62,452 bases of DNA from CAYMGM01 sp964390005. GTDB taxonomy: Bacteria; Pseudomonadota; Alphaproteobacteria; UBA9219. The stretch is from positions 1 to 62,452 of the forward strand of contig CAYMGM010000010.1 in NCBI GenBank assembly GCA_964390005.1, written 5' to 3'. The notes under the pieces are model-generated. The model was not told where the DNA came from. It saw only the letters and a program-made list of their open reading frames with translations, and made no database searches. Position 1 is the stretch's first letter. Every line of letters begins with the position of its first letter. This document shows, one piece after another, positions 8,322-16,521 of the stretch. The position numbers and the translations under genes were made by a program.

Positions 8322-8896
8322 GGCTGAAGGGACAGGCCGTTAGCGGCCATAAAGCGTTTGATGGTTTCTGTTGCCAGTGTTTCCTCCCCGCGCTGCTGGT
8401 ATTGCAACATCGCAATGCGCCTGGGCCCGACCGAGCGTAAAATCAGAACACTGTTTTCAAAAGTGTCCCCTTCGCCCAAGGCGTAACCAATTGTGTACCA
8501 AATGCCGCGCTGGGTGGGCGAGCTGTTTTGGGTGTCCGTCATGGCTAAAATTTGGGTTTTCCCTTTGAGTTCTTTGATGCGGTCGATGAACTTATCTGAA
8601 AGCGCTTTCAAAGCGTTACCGGCATCTGCCTTCTCGGTATCGATCAGCGTTACGGTTAGCATATGAGACCAGCTTTGTGCTGTATCGCCAGGGGCGACAA
8701 AGTCAAATCGGGTCGAGAGAGGTGAGATTTCATTGTAGGAAGCCAGACAAGAAACATCCATCGTCTCGGCCAATTTTTTGAAATGGTCGGTCGTCGTAAA
8801 ATTGACGTTCGGCGTTGTCGATTGAATGGTCGGGCATTCAAAGGCATAGCACGGCGAAGCCAAAAGCAGACCTGCAAGAAAAAGGATGGTTTTCAT
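8318..8896 (-). CDS. Secreted protein of unknown function
   Basis: A 192-residue protein with a clear Sec signal peptide (MKTILFLAGLLLASPCYA, cleavage before FECPT) and a mature part of about 174 residues with two cysteines (FECP, VSCLASYNE) that could form a disulfide. No family recognised. It lies about 78 bases after flgH and is coupled to the DUF523 gene by an ATGA overlap. It may be read from the flagellar operon because no strong terminator separates it from flgH, but nothing in the protein looks flagellar. Confidence 0.8.
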   Translation of the reverse strand: MKTILFLAGLLLASPCYAFECPTIQSTTPNVNFTTTDHFKKLAETMDVSCLASYNEISPLSTRFDFVAPGDTAQSWSHMLTVTLIDTEKADAGNALKALSDKFIDRIKELKGKTQILAMTDTQNSSPTQRGIWYTIGYALGEGDTFENSVLILRSVGPRRIAMLQYQQRGEETLATETIKRFMAANGLSLQP

Positions 8897-8974
8897 CTGG
8901 GCCCACCATGTTTATAAGGACAAAAAAAGTCCTTGATTATACACTTATGGTTATAGAGCTGTCTAGTCGCGACC

Positions 8975-9751
8975 TTAGAACGGCATCACGACATCCAGGA
9001 TCTGGCTGCCATAGCGCGGCTGTTGAACGTCTTGGATGCTGCCATGGCCGCCGTACGAAATGCGTGCCTCGGCGATTTGATCATAAGTCACCGTATTGTC
9101 CGAGCTGATATCCTCGGGCCGGATAACGCCCGAAACTTTCAGTTCACGCAGGTCGTAATTAACGACGACTTGCTGCTTGCCCGCTAAGACAAGGTTGCCG
9201 TTCGGCAGAACCTGCGTAATGGTGGCCGCGACGCGCAAGCTGATTTTTTCAGAACGGTTGACCGATCCTTTGCCGTCGTTGCTCATATCGCTGCCCATCG
9301 ATAGCAGGCTCTTTGGATTGACCGATTCGGGAAGAACTTTAGACAATTGCGATTCGAAGCCCAGCATGTTCGTGCCATTGGCCGATTCGCTGTTGGCGCG
9401 CGACCGTTTGGTTTCATTCGAAAGTTGGGCTTGTTCGTTGATGCTGATGATAACCGTTAAAATATCGCCCACGCGACTTGCGCGCTGGTCGCGGAAAAAG
9501 GTGCGCGAACCTGTCAGCCAAAGCGAGTTAGCTTGTTTTTCGGCCAGATTCGGCGGCGGCATCGGCATGCTGACAGGCGTTGTGCTGGCAATTTTGGTCG
9601 GGTCTTGAACCGAAGCCAGTTTGGGTTGTTCGCCAATCTCGTTCAGACGGTCCAGCGCGTTGCAGCCACTAAGGGCCAAAAGCGTCGTTGCTAGCAGAAA
9701 AAAACGCGGCCAAGACGTCGGCGCGGCTTGGTTTTTTATCGCAGCCGTCAT
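8975..9751 (-). CDS. flgH: Flagellar L-ring lipoprotein FlgH
   Basis: Forms the outer-membrane L-ring around the flagellar rod. The 258 residues start with a lipoprotein signal ending in LSGC (lipidated Cys30), followed by the family blocks SLWLTGSRTFFRDQRASRVGDI and LTVIISINEQAQLSNETKRS, then LVLAGKQQVVVN and SGVIRPEDIS near the C-terminus. Length is normal. It is the last flagellar gene of the minus-strand flgF-flgG-flgA-flgH operon and overlaps the flgA stop (ATGA at 9748-9751). Its partner FlgI is encoded 39 kb away at 47853. Confidence 0.96.
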   Translation of the reverse strand: MTAAIKNQAAPTSWPRFFLLATTLLALSGCNALDRLNEIGEQPKLASVQDPTKIASTTPVSMPMPPPNLAEKQANSLWLTGSRTFFRDQRASRVGDILTVIISINEQAQLSNETKRSRANSESANGTNMLGFESQLSKVLPESVNPKSLLSMGSDMSNDGKGSVNRSEKISLRVAATITQVLPNGNLVLAGKQQVVVNYDLRELKVSGVIRPEDISSDNTVTYDQIAEARISYGGHGSIQDVQQPRYGSQILDVVMPF

Positions 9752-10755
9752 GGTGTTGCTCCTTCTTTGCTGCGGGTCGCGTCAGCTTGGGTCAGGCGCT
9801 GCGCGTTCGTTTGAATACGAATGATGCCAGGCGCTTCGACAACGCCTTCGATCATACGGTTGCTTTGCGTGTTGATAACGCGGATCGTCTCGCCTTTGAC
9901 GCCATCGATAAGCGCGCGTCCTTGCGCGGTGACAAGCATCAGCGGCGTTTCGACTTTTAAGGTGACAAGGTCGCCGCGTGTCACAAGACGTGGCGGGGTT
10001 ATGTCGCGGTTACGCAGCGGCTGACCCGGCTGCGTTTCATGGCGCAGCGATTGGCCGATAAGCGCCGAAGCATCGGTGACGGTATCCGCTTGCAAGCGCG
10101 TGTCGGGCAGGGAGAGATAATCGATGTCGTTTTTGCCAATCGAGACGCCGGCATCGATATGTTTGGCCAAGACAGGGATTTCGCGCCAAACGGTTGCGCG
10201 GCCCGAGACAACGATCATCAAAGGGGCTCGCCCCGTTTGCGCGACCACGTCCGAGCGAAACCGTTTTTGTAACGGATCGAACGAAAAGTTTTTTAACGCA
10301 AAGTCGGGCCCGCGATCGGCTGGCAGGTTCAATTCGGGCGGTTGGCCGTCAAAGGCGATTTCAACGCGGCCATCCAAGCGGTTTTCAGCGCCGGGCGCGG
10401 TTAGTTTGGCAACAATAGCGTCGCGAATCATGTCGCTGGAGATCTCGACCGAGGCGCGGGTTAAGACGGCTTTGTCGGCAAAGCTTTCGGGGTGCCAATC
10501 TAACCTGTATTGATCCGACAGATTGCTAAGAATACGCACGTCATACGTAACGCTTTTTCCGGGCTGCGGCGCACGGGCAATGTCGCGGTCGATCGCTTCG
10601 GGTACGCCCGAGAAAACATCGCTAAGACGGATCATGCTTCCATTGATTGAGGTGCTGGGGCGCAGGGTGATGATCTGTTCGGCTTGCGCGGCGTCAGCTC
10701 CGGCGCAAAGGCCGACGAGAAGAGCAAAAAGACGGAAGACAGAACGAGTCATCAT
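9748..10755 (-). CDS. flgA: Flagellar P-ring assembly chaperone FlgA
   Basis: Periplasmic chaperone needed for FlgI to polymerise into the P-ring. About 335 residues with a Sec signal (FRLFALLVGLCAGADAAQA) and a C-terminal SAF-type domain (VSIGKNDIDYL, RHETQPGQPLRNRDI, GDLVTLKVETPLMLVTAQG, RVINTQSNRMIEGVV). It is longer than enterobacterial FlgA because of an extended N-terminal half, as is common in alphaproteobacteria. Start: ATG at 10755 (or 10752); an in-frame GTG at 10764 overlaps the flgG stop and would give tight coupling. It overlaps flgH by four bases. Confidence 0.93.
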   Translation of the reverse strand: MMTRSVFRLFALLVGLCAGADAAQAEQIITLRPSTSINGSMIRLSDVFSGVPEAIDRDIARAPQPGKSVTYDVRILSNLSDQYRLDWHPESFADKAVLTRASVEISSDMIRDAIVAKLTAPGAENRLDGRVEIAFDGQPPELNLPADRGPDFALKNFSFDPLQKRFRSDVVAQTGRAPLMIVVSGRATVWREIPVLAKHIDAGVSIGKNDIDYLSLPDTRLQADTVTDASALIGQSLRHETQPGQPLRNRDITPPRLVTRGDLVTLKVETPLMLVTAQGRALIDGVKGETIRVINTQSNRMIEGVVEAPGIIRIQTNAQRLTQADATRSKEGATP

Positions 10756-10760
10756 GGCGA

Positions 10761-11546
10761 TCACTTCAATTGCGTAATGGTTGACAACATATCGTCGGCA
10801 GCCTTGATGGTGCGCGAGTTCATTTCATAAGCGCGTTGCGCGGTAATAAGGCCCGTGATTTCGGTCACGGCATCGACGTTTGAGCTTTCGAGATATTGTT
10901 GCAAGACGGTACCAACGCCTGTCGATCCCGGATTGCCGACAGTGGGCGAGCCTGAGGCTTCGGTTTCTTTCAGCAAGTTGTTGCCGATGGCTTGCAAGCC
11001 TGCGTCGTTCGTAAACGTCGCCAGCTGAAGCTGCCCCAGATTTTGCAGCGCGACTTGGCCATCGATGGTGGCGAAAACCTGTCCGCTGGAATTGACCGTG
11101 ACTTCAGTCGCGTTGGATGGGACGGTGATCGACGGCGTGACCAGCAGACCGTCAGCCGTCACCAACTGGCCGTTTTCGTTGAGCTGGAACGAGCCTGCGC
11201 GGGTATAGGCTGTTGTGCCGTCGGCCATTTCAACCTGGAAATAGCCGCGCCCGTTGATGCCCAAATCATAGGTGTTCGACGTTTGCTGTAACGCGCCTTG
11301 TTCGTTGATGCGGTACGTTGAAACGGCCTTGACGCCAAGGCCTAACTGTAGGCCCGAAGGCAACAGATTGCCTGAATCGTTGGCCGTCGATCCGACACGA
11401 CGCAGATTTTCGTAAAGCATGTCCTGAAACTCGGCGCGTGAGCGCTTGAAGCCTGTCGTGGACATGTTCGCGATATTGTTCGATATCACTTCAATGTTCA
11501 GCTGTTGGGCCTGCATGCCCGAAATGCCAATGTTCAGCGCGCGCAT
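10761..11546 (-). CDS. flgG: Flagellar distal rod protein FlgG
   Basis: Distal rod subunit that links the basal body to the hook. The 261 residues have the rod/hook N-terminal signature (MQAQQLNIEVISNNIANMST, TGFKRSRAEF), the ARAGSFQLNENGQLV block and the C-terminal helix SSNVDAVTEITGLITAQRAY. Length is exactly the usual 260-262. It lies 18 bases after flgF and runs into flgA in the same operon. Confidence 0.97.
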   Translation of the reverse strand: MRALNIGISGMQAQQLNIEVISNNIANMSTTGFKRSRAEFQDMLYENLRRVGSTANDSGNLLPSGLQLGLGVKAVSTYRINEQGALQQTSNTYDLGINGRGYFQVEMADGTTAYTRAGSFQLNENGQLVTADGLLVTPSITVPSNATEVTVNSSGQVFATIDGQVALQNLGQLQLATFTNDAGLQAIGNNLLKETEASGSPTVGNPGSTGVGTVLQQYLESSNVDAVTEITGLITAQRAYEMNSRTIKAADDMLSTITQLK

Positions 11547-11564
11547 AATAACCTCGATCCTGCG

Positions 11565-12299
11565 TTAAGCCGTTGTCTTTGATAATTTGGAAATCGCATT
11601 CAATTGACGCTGATTTTCAAGGTCCAGCAAATGGGCCGAAATCTGAAAATAACGAGAAATCGCGATCATATGCGAAATTTCTGTCACAGCTTGAACGTTT
11701 GATTGTTCAATCATGCCTTGAACAACGCTACTTTCCGTGTCAGGCGTCCCTTGCTCGCTGGTGGTGTACAGGCCGCCGCCTTCGGGCTTAAGGTCCTGCT
11801 CGCGCGTAAAAGACACAAGCTTAAGTTTGCCAAGCTCTAATTTCGATGCGCCCTGCATGGCTGTGATCACGCCATCGCTTGAGATGGTGATATCTGTTGC
11901 ATCGTTGGGCACGGTGACGGGTTGATCGCCGTCGCCGAGCAATTTATCGCCGCTGGCCGTGACAATATCGCCGTCATTGTTCAGCTGAAACGAGCCGCCG
12001 CGCGTATAGCGCGTGCCTGCGCGCGTTTGAATGGGAAAATAGCCAATCCCCTGGATGGCAAGGTCAAAGGTGTTGCCGGTCATCTGCATTGGGCCTTGGG
12101 CTGTATCGCGGAACGTGCCGCGATCAATACCAAACTGGATTTTTTCGTCAGTTGTCGGGCGGCTGATATAGGTGTCAAACAGGACCTCTTCCCGCTTGAA
12201 GCCGGTCGTCGAAATGTTCGCGACGTTGTTCGCGACAACGTCCATTGCCCGCGCCATCGCATCTTGATGAGCCGTCAAAACAAGACCGGGGATTTGCAT
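11565..12299 (-). CDS. flgF: Flagellar proximal rod protein FlgF
   Basis: Proximal rod subunit, 244 residues, with the signature ARAMDVVANNVANISTTGFK, the TRGGSFQLNNDGDIVTASG block and the C-terminal SNVQAVTEISHMIAISRYFQ. I chose the ATG at 12299 (MQIPGLVLTA) because AGGAAAGG lies just upstream; the frame is open 26 codons further but that extension would reach into the sigma-54 promoter at 12361-12377. It is first in the flgF-flgG-flgA-flgH operon and is probably transcribed from that promoter. Confidence 0.95.
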   Translation of the reverse strand: MQIPGLVLTAHQDAMARAMDVVANNVANISTTGFKREEVLFDTYISRPTTDEKIQFGIDRGTFRDTAQGPMQMTGNTFDLAIQGIGYFPIQTRAGTRYTRGGSFQLNNDGDIVTASGDKLLGDGDQPVTVPNDATDITISSDGVITAMQGASKLELGKLKLVSFTREQDLKPEGGGLYTTSEQGTPDTESSVVQGMIEQSNVQAVTEISHMIAISRYFQISAHLLDLENQRQLNAISKLSKTTA

Positions 12300-12360
12300 C
12301 GCGAACCTTTCCTTCCTCATCCTCTCGTGTGCGAGAGAAATCTGTCGTCCTTTGAAAATA

Positions 12361-12377
12361 AGCAAAGAACGTGCCAA
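12361..12377 (-). promoter_or_regulatory. Sigma-54 promoter of the flgF operon
   Basis: On the minus strand the site reads TTGGCACG, four bases, TTGCT, a complete match to the -24/-12 consensus with the required 10 bases between GG and GC. It lies about 60 bases before the flgF start. Flagellar rod and ring genes of alphaproteobacteria are typically sigma-54 dependent. Confidence 0.88.
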
Positions 12378-12493
12378 TATGTTTTGATATCAATTTCAAT
12401 AAGTTGATTGGATATTTGAGCGGTGTGGCGCAAGAGAAGGTTATTCTTACCGCGCTTGTTGGGGCAGGCAGAACTTGCCTGTTTCCGTAAAGC

Positions 12494-12509
12494 CTAACAA
12501 ATAATTAAC
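12494..12509 (+). promoter_or_regulatory. Candidate CtrA binding site upstream of fliL
   Basis: CTAA, seven bases, TTAAC: one mismatch to the CtrA consensus TTAA-N7-TTAAC. It lies in the flgF/fliL divergent region, 100 bases before the fliL start. In Caulobacter early flagellar genes are CtrA-controlled. The rest of 12300-12608 holds the sigma-54 site and a small inverted repeat (CAGGCA/TGCCTG, 12465-12481). Confidence 0.4.
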
Positions 12510-12608
12510 CAGCCTGTGGCAAGCAGAGGAAGAAAAGGGTTGGCGCCGCTTTGGGGCGGTGCCGTGGTTGAGGCGTCAAACAAGCCTCATGAAAAGGAGA
12601 TGCAAGCC

Positions 12609-13235
12609 ATGGAAGACAAAGACGCAGCCAAAGACGATGAAGAAAAAAAAGAAAAAGGCGCTGGCGGCGATGAAGGCGGCGACGACGGTTTAGGCGATGA
12701 CGGCTCGGCTGCCAAAAAGAAGAAGAAAATGATTTTGATGGGCGGCGTTGCGGCTTTGTTGTTGATTGGCGGCGGTGCTGGGCTTTATTTTTCGGGTGTC
12801 TTGGGGGGCAGTAAGCCTCCGGCGGCGGAAGGCGCAGCGTCTTCGGGTGAGGCCGGTAAGGCAGAAGGCGAGCACGGCGACGCCAAAGAAGCGAAAAAAG
12901 AAACAAAAGAAAAAGATGGCGAGGCCGCCAAGCCAACTTTTTATCCGCTTGGCGATATTCTTGTGAACTTGGCGGGCGATCCGAAACATCCCAACTTTTT
13001 AAAGGTCACGATCAATCTCGAGCTGGCCGACGAAAAGGATAAAGCCGCCATTGATGCCTTGAAACCGCGCATTATCGACGATTTCCAAGTTTATTTGCGC
13101 GAATTGCGCGTCGAAGATTTGCGCGGTTCAGCAGGGCTTTACCGATTGCGCGAGGAATTGTTGCTGCGGATCAGCGAAACGGTCAAGCCCGTTCGCATTC
13201 GGGACGTTTTGTTCCAAGAGGTTTTGGTCCAGTAA
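12609..13235 (+). CDS. fliL: Flagellar basal body-associated protein FliL
   Basis: Inner-membrane protein that surrounds and supports the stator units. About 208 residues: a highly charged, disordered N-terminus, one membrane helix (KKKKKMILMGGVAALLLIGG, about residues 37-60), a charged linker, and the periplasmic FliL domain (FYPLGDILVNLAGDPKHPNF, then the C-terminal VRIRDVLFQEVLVQ). I chose the ATG at 12609 because AAGGAG (12594-12599) lies nine bases before it; the in-frame ATG at 12600 directly abuts that site. It heads the plus-strand fliL-fliM cluster. Confidence 0.92.
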   Translation: MEDKDAAKDDEEKKEKGAGGDEGGDDGLGDDGSAAKKKKKMILMGGVAALLLIGGGAGLYFSGVLGGSKPPAAEGAASSGEAGKAEGEHGDAKEAKKETKEKDGEAAKPTFYPLGDILVNLAGDPKHPNFLKVTINLELADEKDKAAIDALKPRIIDDFQVYLRELRVEDLRGSAGLYRLREELLLRISETVKPVRIRDVLFQEVLVQ

Positions 13236-13270
13236 ACGTTGACGCGCGAACTTGATTGTAATGATCTGGT

Positions 13271-13374
13271 GACAAACGGATCGTTTTGTCTTAAGAGATT
13301 CAAGGTCTGATGGCGCTTTTTCTGATTTAACAAACGGAAAGGCCGCGCTTTGGATCAGACCTTGTTTCGTTTTT
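13271..13374 (+). other. fliL-fliM intergenic region with nested hairpins
   Basis: The 164-base gap between fliL and fliM holds a near-palindrome (GACAAACG...CGTTTTGTC, 13271-13290) and then an exact 11-bp inverted repeat, CAAGGTCTGAT (13301-13311) and ATCAGACCTTG (13354-13364), followed by TTTCGTTTTTG. This could attenuate or terminate transcription between the genes. Confidence 0.5.
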
Positions 13375-13399
13375 GCCCCCATTTACGCTTTTTCGATCT

Positions 13400-14473
13400 A
13401 TGACCGACGAAACCAACGCCTCTGCTCCGAACGCCGAAATGAGCGAAGAAGAACGCCAAGCCGCCGAATGGGCGGCAATGGCGGAAGGCGAAGGCGACAG
13501 CTCGGCCCGCGTTTTAAGTCAGAACGAAATCGATAGCTTGCTTGGTTTTGGCGACGGTGAAGCCAAACAAGATAATTCAGGCATCATGGCGATCATCAAC
13601 AGTGCGCTCGTCAATTATGAGCGCCTGCCGATGCTCGAGGTCGTTTTCGACCGCTTGGTGCGCATGATGTCCACCAGCATGCGCAATTTTACGTCGGACA
13701 ATGTCGAAGTCAGCTTGGATCAAATCACCTCGGTCCGTTTTGGCGATTATCTAAACTCGATCCCGCTGCCAGCCATGCTGGCCGTTTTCAAGGCGGAAGA
13801 GTGGGACAATTCGGCCCTGATGACGATCGACAGCGCGATGATTTATTCGATCGTCGATGTTTTGCTGGGCGGGCGTCGCGGCACGGCGGCCATGCGCATT
13901 GAAGGGCGTCCCTATACGACGATTGAACGCAATCTGGTCGAGCGTTTGGTGCGCGTGGTGCTGGCGGATCTTAGCGGCGCGTTCGATCCGTTGTCGCCCG
14001 TCAGCTTCCGTTTTGATCGGCTTGAGACGAATCCGCGCTTCGCGACCATCGCGCGCCCCGCCAATGCCGCCGTTTTGGCCAAGCTGCGCATCGATATGGA
14101 AGATCGCGGCGGACGCATCGAAATCCTTATTCCCTATGCGACGCTTGAGCCGATCCGTGAACTTTTGCTGCAAATGTTCATGGGTGAAAAGTTCGGGCGT
14201 GATACAATCTGGGAAACCCACTTGGGTAACGAGCTTTTACAGACCGATATGCATATGGATGCGGTTTTGGGCGAAGTGACGCTACCTTTAGGCGAGATTA
14301 TCAACTGGAAAGTCGGCTCGCGCATTATGCTCAATGTGCGCCCTGACGACTTGATTTCGTTGCGGGCGGGCGAAGTGTGTTTGTTCCGAGGCAAAATGGG
14401 GTCGGTTAATGACCATATTGCCGTCCGTATCGAAGAAGAAACACTGCACGAACAAAAAAATCCTCTTGAGTGA
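13400..14473 (+). CDS. fliM: Flagellar motor switch protein FliM
   Basis: C-ring protein that binds phosphorylated CheY and controls rotation direction. About 357 residues. The CheY-binding peptide LSQNEIDSLL is at residues 39-48, behind an acidic N-terminal extension, rather than at the extreme N-terminus as in E. coli. The CheC-like middle domain and the C-terminal SpoA domain (LPLGEIINWKVGSRIMLNVRP) follow. Start: ATG at 13400; the frame is open nine codons upstream. It is followed by the DUF6468 and motE genes. FliG and FliN are not in the window. Confidence 0.96.
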   Translation: MTDETNASAPNAEMSEEERQAAEWAAMAEGEGDSSARVLSQNEIDSLLGFGDGEAKQDNSGIMAIINSALVNYERLPMLEVVFDRLVRMMSTSMRNFTSDNVEVSLDQITSVRFGDYLNSIPLPAMLAVFKAEEWDNSALMTIDSAMIYSIVDVLLGGRRGTAAMRIEGRPYTTIERNLVERLVRVVLADLSGAFDPLSPVSFRFDRLETNPRFATIARPANAAVLAKLRIDMEDRGGRIEILIPYATLEPIRELLLQMFMGEKFGRDTIWETHLGNELLQTDMHMDAVLGEVTLPLGEIINWKVGSRIMLNVRPDDLISLRAGEVCLFRGKMGSVNDHIAVRIEEETLHEQKNPLE

Positions 14474-14507
14474 GGCCTGTTTTAAAAACTTTTAAAGAAG
14501 GTCGTGA

Positions 14508-15191
14508 ATGCCTGGAGTCGTCTCACTGATTGTTGATTTAGTCATGATCCTGTTTTTAGGGGTCGGTGTTGCGACGGGCTTGCGCTTGATGCGCGAGCTT
14601 GGCGTTTTGCGCGCGAATCAGGCCGATATGGAGCGCATTATCGTTTCGTTTAATGCCAGCGTCAGCCGCGCCGAAAGCGGGATTAAGGGCTTAAAACAGG
14701 CGGCGCGTAGCGCGGGCGACGATTTAGAGCCTTTGATTGAACGGGCAACGAACTTGCGCGACGAATTGCAGTATTTGATCGATAGCGCCGATCAAGTCGC
14801 TAGCCGTTTGACCGAAAACGCGACGCGCATGAAACAAAGCGGCAGCGAGACAAACTTGTCGCCGCTTTCAGCTCAGACGGCCTCGGAATCGTTGGCGGCG
14901 ACTGCGACGGCGGCTTCAGGGACGCGCGCGCCCCGCCCCCCAAGCGATGAACAAACCTCTGCTGAGCCTCGCGCTATGCAGATTGTTCGGCAAGTTTTGG
15001 CCGCCGCCGAAAAAGAACAAGAAAGCGAACCCGCCGATATTCCGTCAAGAGCCGAAAGGCTCCGCACCCAAGCGGCGGCCGGGGCAAGATCGGCGGCTCC
15101 GGCGGCAGCCCAGCGGGTCGAGCCCGAGACTGTGACGCCGTCTTCGGCGGCAGAACGTGAACTTTTACGCGCGCTTCAGAATTTAAAGTAA
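14508..15191 (+). CDS. DUF6468 protein of the flagellar operon
   Basis: A 227-residue protein with one N-terminal membrane helix (LIVDLVMILFLGVGVATGL), a helical, probably coiled-coil stretch (about 35-115, with LKQAARSAGDDLEPLIERA), and a low-complexity Ala/Ser/Glu-rich C-terminal half. This layout and its place between fliM and motE match the DUF6468 family of alphaproteobacterial flagellar operons. The molecular role is not known to me; it may be a membrane-bound motor accessory. Start at 14508 follows AAGAAGG. Confidence 0.8.
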   Translation: MPGVVSLIVDLVMILFLGVGVATGLRLMRELGVLRANQADMERIIVSFNASVSRAESGIKGLKQAARSAGDDLEPLIERATNLRDELQYLIDSADQVASRLTENATRMKQSGSETNLSPLSAQTASESLAATATAASGTRAPRPPSDEQTSAEPRAMQIVRQVLAAAEKEQESEPADIPSRAERLRTQAAAGARSAAPAAAQRVEPETVTPSSAAERELLRALQNLK

Positions 15192-15218
15192 GAAGCAAGC
15201 GACAGGAACGAGGATCGC

Positions 15219-15920
15219 ATGAAGCCAGGACGCAGCCCTTTTCGCCCCCGCATCTATTTACCGTTTATGGTCCTTTTGTGCTTGATGACATTAGGGCTGC
15301 GCGTCGGGCAAGTTGTCGACGCAGTTCAATCGGGGAAGGCTTTTCATGTTTCATCCGTTCCTCAAGCCGTTGCTTCCGATGCATCGCCAGCGGCGGCGCC
15401 TGCTGGCACGGCAGACGTAAAAAAAGATACCGCACCATCGGCGGCCACATCCGATCAAGCGCAAGACGAGCCAAAAGCGCCAGACGATGATTTGACGACA
15501 CTTGACAAATCAGGGACCGAGATTGCGTTGATGCGCGAATTGTCAAAGCGCCGCGCGGACTTGGCGTCGCGTAGCAAAGATTTAGATACGCGCGAAGCTT
15601 TGGTTTCTGTCGCTGAAAAGCGGGTCGAAGAAAAGATTAAAGAAATGGAAACGTTGCGCGCGCAGGTTCAGGCCCTTTTGGGGCAGGCCAATGCGGCGCA
15701 GCAAGCGCAGCTGGATAATCTGGTCAAGATTTACGAAACCATGAAGCCGAAGGAAGCCGCGCGTATTTTTGAAACAATGGATTTGCCCATTCTTTTAGGG
15801 GTGGTTCAAAAAATGAAGCCTGCACGGACTGCCGCCGTCTTGTCCGAAATGAATCCTCAAAAGGCTAAAGATATCACGGTCGCCTTGACCAAGCAGGATC
15901 AATTGCCTCAGCTCAAATAA
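15219..15920 (+). CDS. motE: MotE-like flagellar protein with an MgtE N-type domain
   Basis: A 233-residue protein with an N-terminal membrane or signal segment (IYLPFMVLLCLMTLGLRVG), an Ala/Asp-rich linker, a coiled coil (about 100-165: LSKRRADLASRSKDLDTREA) and a C-terminal MgtE_N-like domain (MKPKEAARIFETMDLPILLG, MKPARTAAVLSEMNPQKAKD). MotE in Sinorhizobium is a periplasmic chaperone for MotC; here the position after fliM and the DUF6468 gene supports a motor role. No motB or motC is visible, so the partner is unknown. It ends before a weak hairpin at 15931. Confidence 0.82.
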   Translation: MKPGRSPFRPRIYLPFMVLLCLMTLGLRVGQVVDAVQSGKAFHVSSVPQAVASDASPAAAPAGTADVKKDTAPSAATSDQAQDEPKAPDDDLTTLDKSGTEIALMRELSKRRADLASRSKDLDTREALVSVAEKRVEEKIKEMETLRAQVQALLGQANAAQQAQLDNLVKIYETMKPKEAARIFETMDLPILLGVVQKMKPARTAAVLSEMNPQKAKDITVALTKQDQLPQLK

Positions 15921-15930
15921 AAGCCTGCAC

Positions 15931-15950
15931 AGGCAGCTTTTCTGCCTTTT
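15931..15950 (+). terminator. Weak terminator-like hairpin after motE
   Basis: AGGCAG (15931-15936) and CTGCCT (15942-15947) around CTTTT, followed by only three T before C. It may partly separate the motor genes from cheY. Confidence 0.4.
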
Positions 15951-16084
15951 CGGGTGTGCAGTAACCATTTCTTTAGCATCTTGGCGCTAGGTTGTGGTTA
16001 ATAACCATGTTGTCGCGCTGTCGAGCGTTGCCCTGTGTCAAAGGGTAAGAAACGCTGCGGCTCGAATGAAAGAGGAATCCGTCC

Positions 16085-16471
16085 ATGTCCGTTGATATGA
16101 ACATGCATATTCTGATCGTCGATGACTACAAGACGATGCTCCGTATCATTGAAAACCTATTGAAACAGCTTGGGTTTAAGAACATCCATCAGGCGACTGA
16201 TGGCTCGATGGCGCTGCGCATGCTTCGCGAAGCCTCCTTCGGTCTGATCATTTCCGACTGGAATATGGAGCCGATGACGGGCCTGCAATTGCTCAAAGAG
16301 GTTCGCGCGGACAATAAGTTGAAAGGGATTCCTTTCATCATGGTGACCGCTGAAAGTAAGGTCGAAAACGTCGCCGCCGCCAAAGAAGCGGGCGTGAACA
16401 ACTATATCGTCAAGCCGTTCAACGCCGAAACCTTGAAAAGCAAGATCGCGGCAGTGATGGGCCCCTTCTGA
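16085..16471 (+). CDS. cheY: Chemotaxis response regulator CheY
   Basis: Single-domain receiver that, when phosphorylated, binds FliM and changes motor rotation. The 128 residues carry the acidic pair D13-D14, the phosphorylation site D58 (ISDWNMEPMTG), T88 and K110 (VKPF). No output domain. The start at 16085 has AAAGAGG nine bases upstream; MNMHILIVDD starting four residues later is also possible. It is followed 50 bases later by cheZ. A palindrome TGGTTA-A-TAACCA lies about 90 bases upstream of the start and may be an operator. Confidence 0.95.
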   Translation: MSVDMNMHILIVDDYKTMLRIIENLLKQLGFKNIHQATDGSMALRMLREASFGLIISDWNMEPMTGLQLLKEVRADNKLKGIPFIMVTAESKVENVAAAKEAGVNNYIVKPFNAETLKSKIAAVMGPF

Positions 16472-16521
16472 TAACGGCATCAACACTTATCGGGTAAAAG
16501 ACGAAAAAGGAACCGAAGACC

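Noticed and set aside
15981..15996. Sigma-54 promoter before cheY (TTGGCGC...)
   Set aside because: The GC element falls at the wrong distance from GG and the -12 part reads TTGT.
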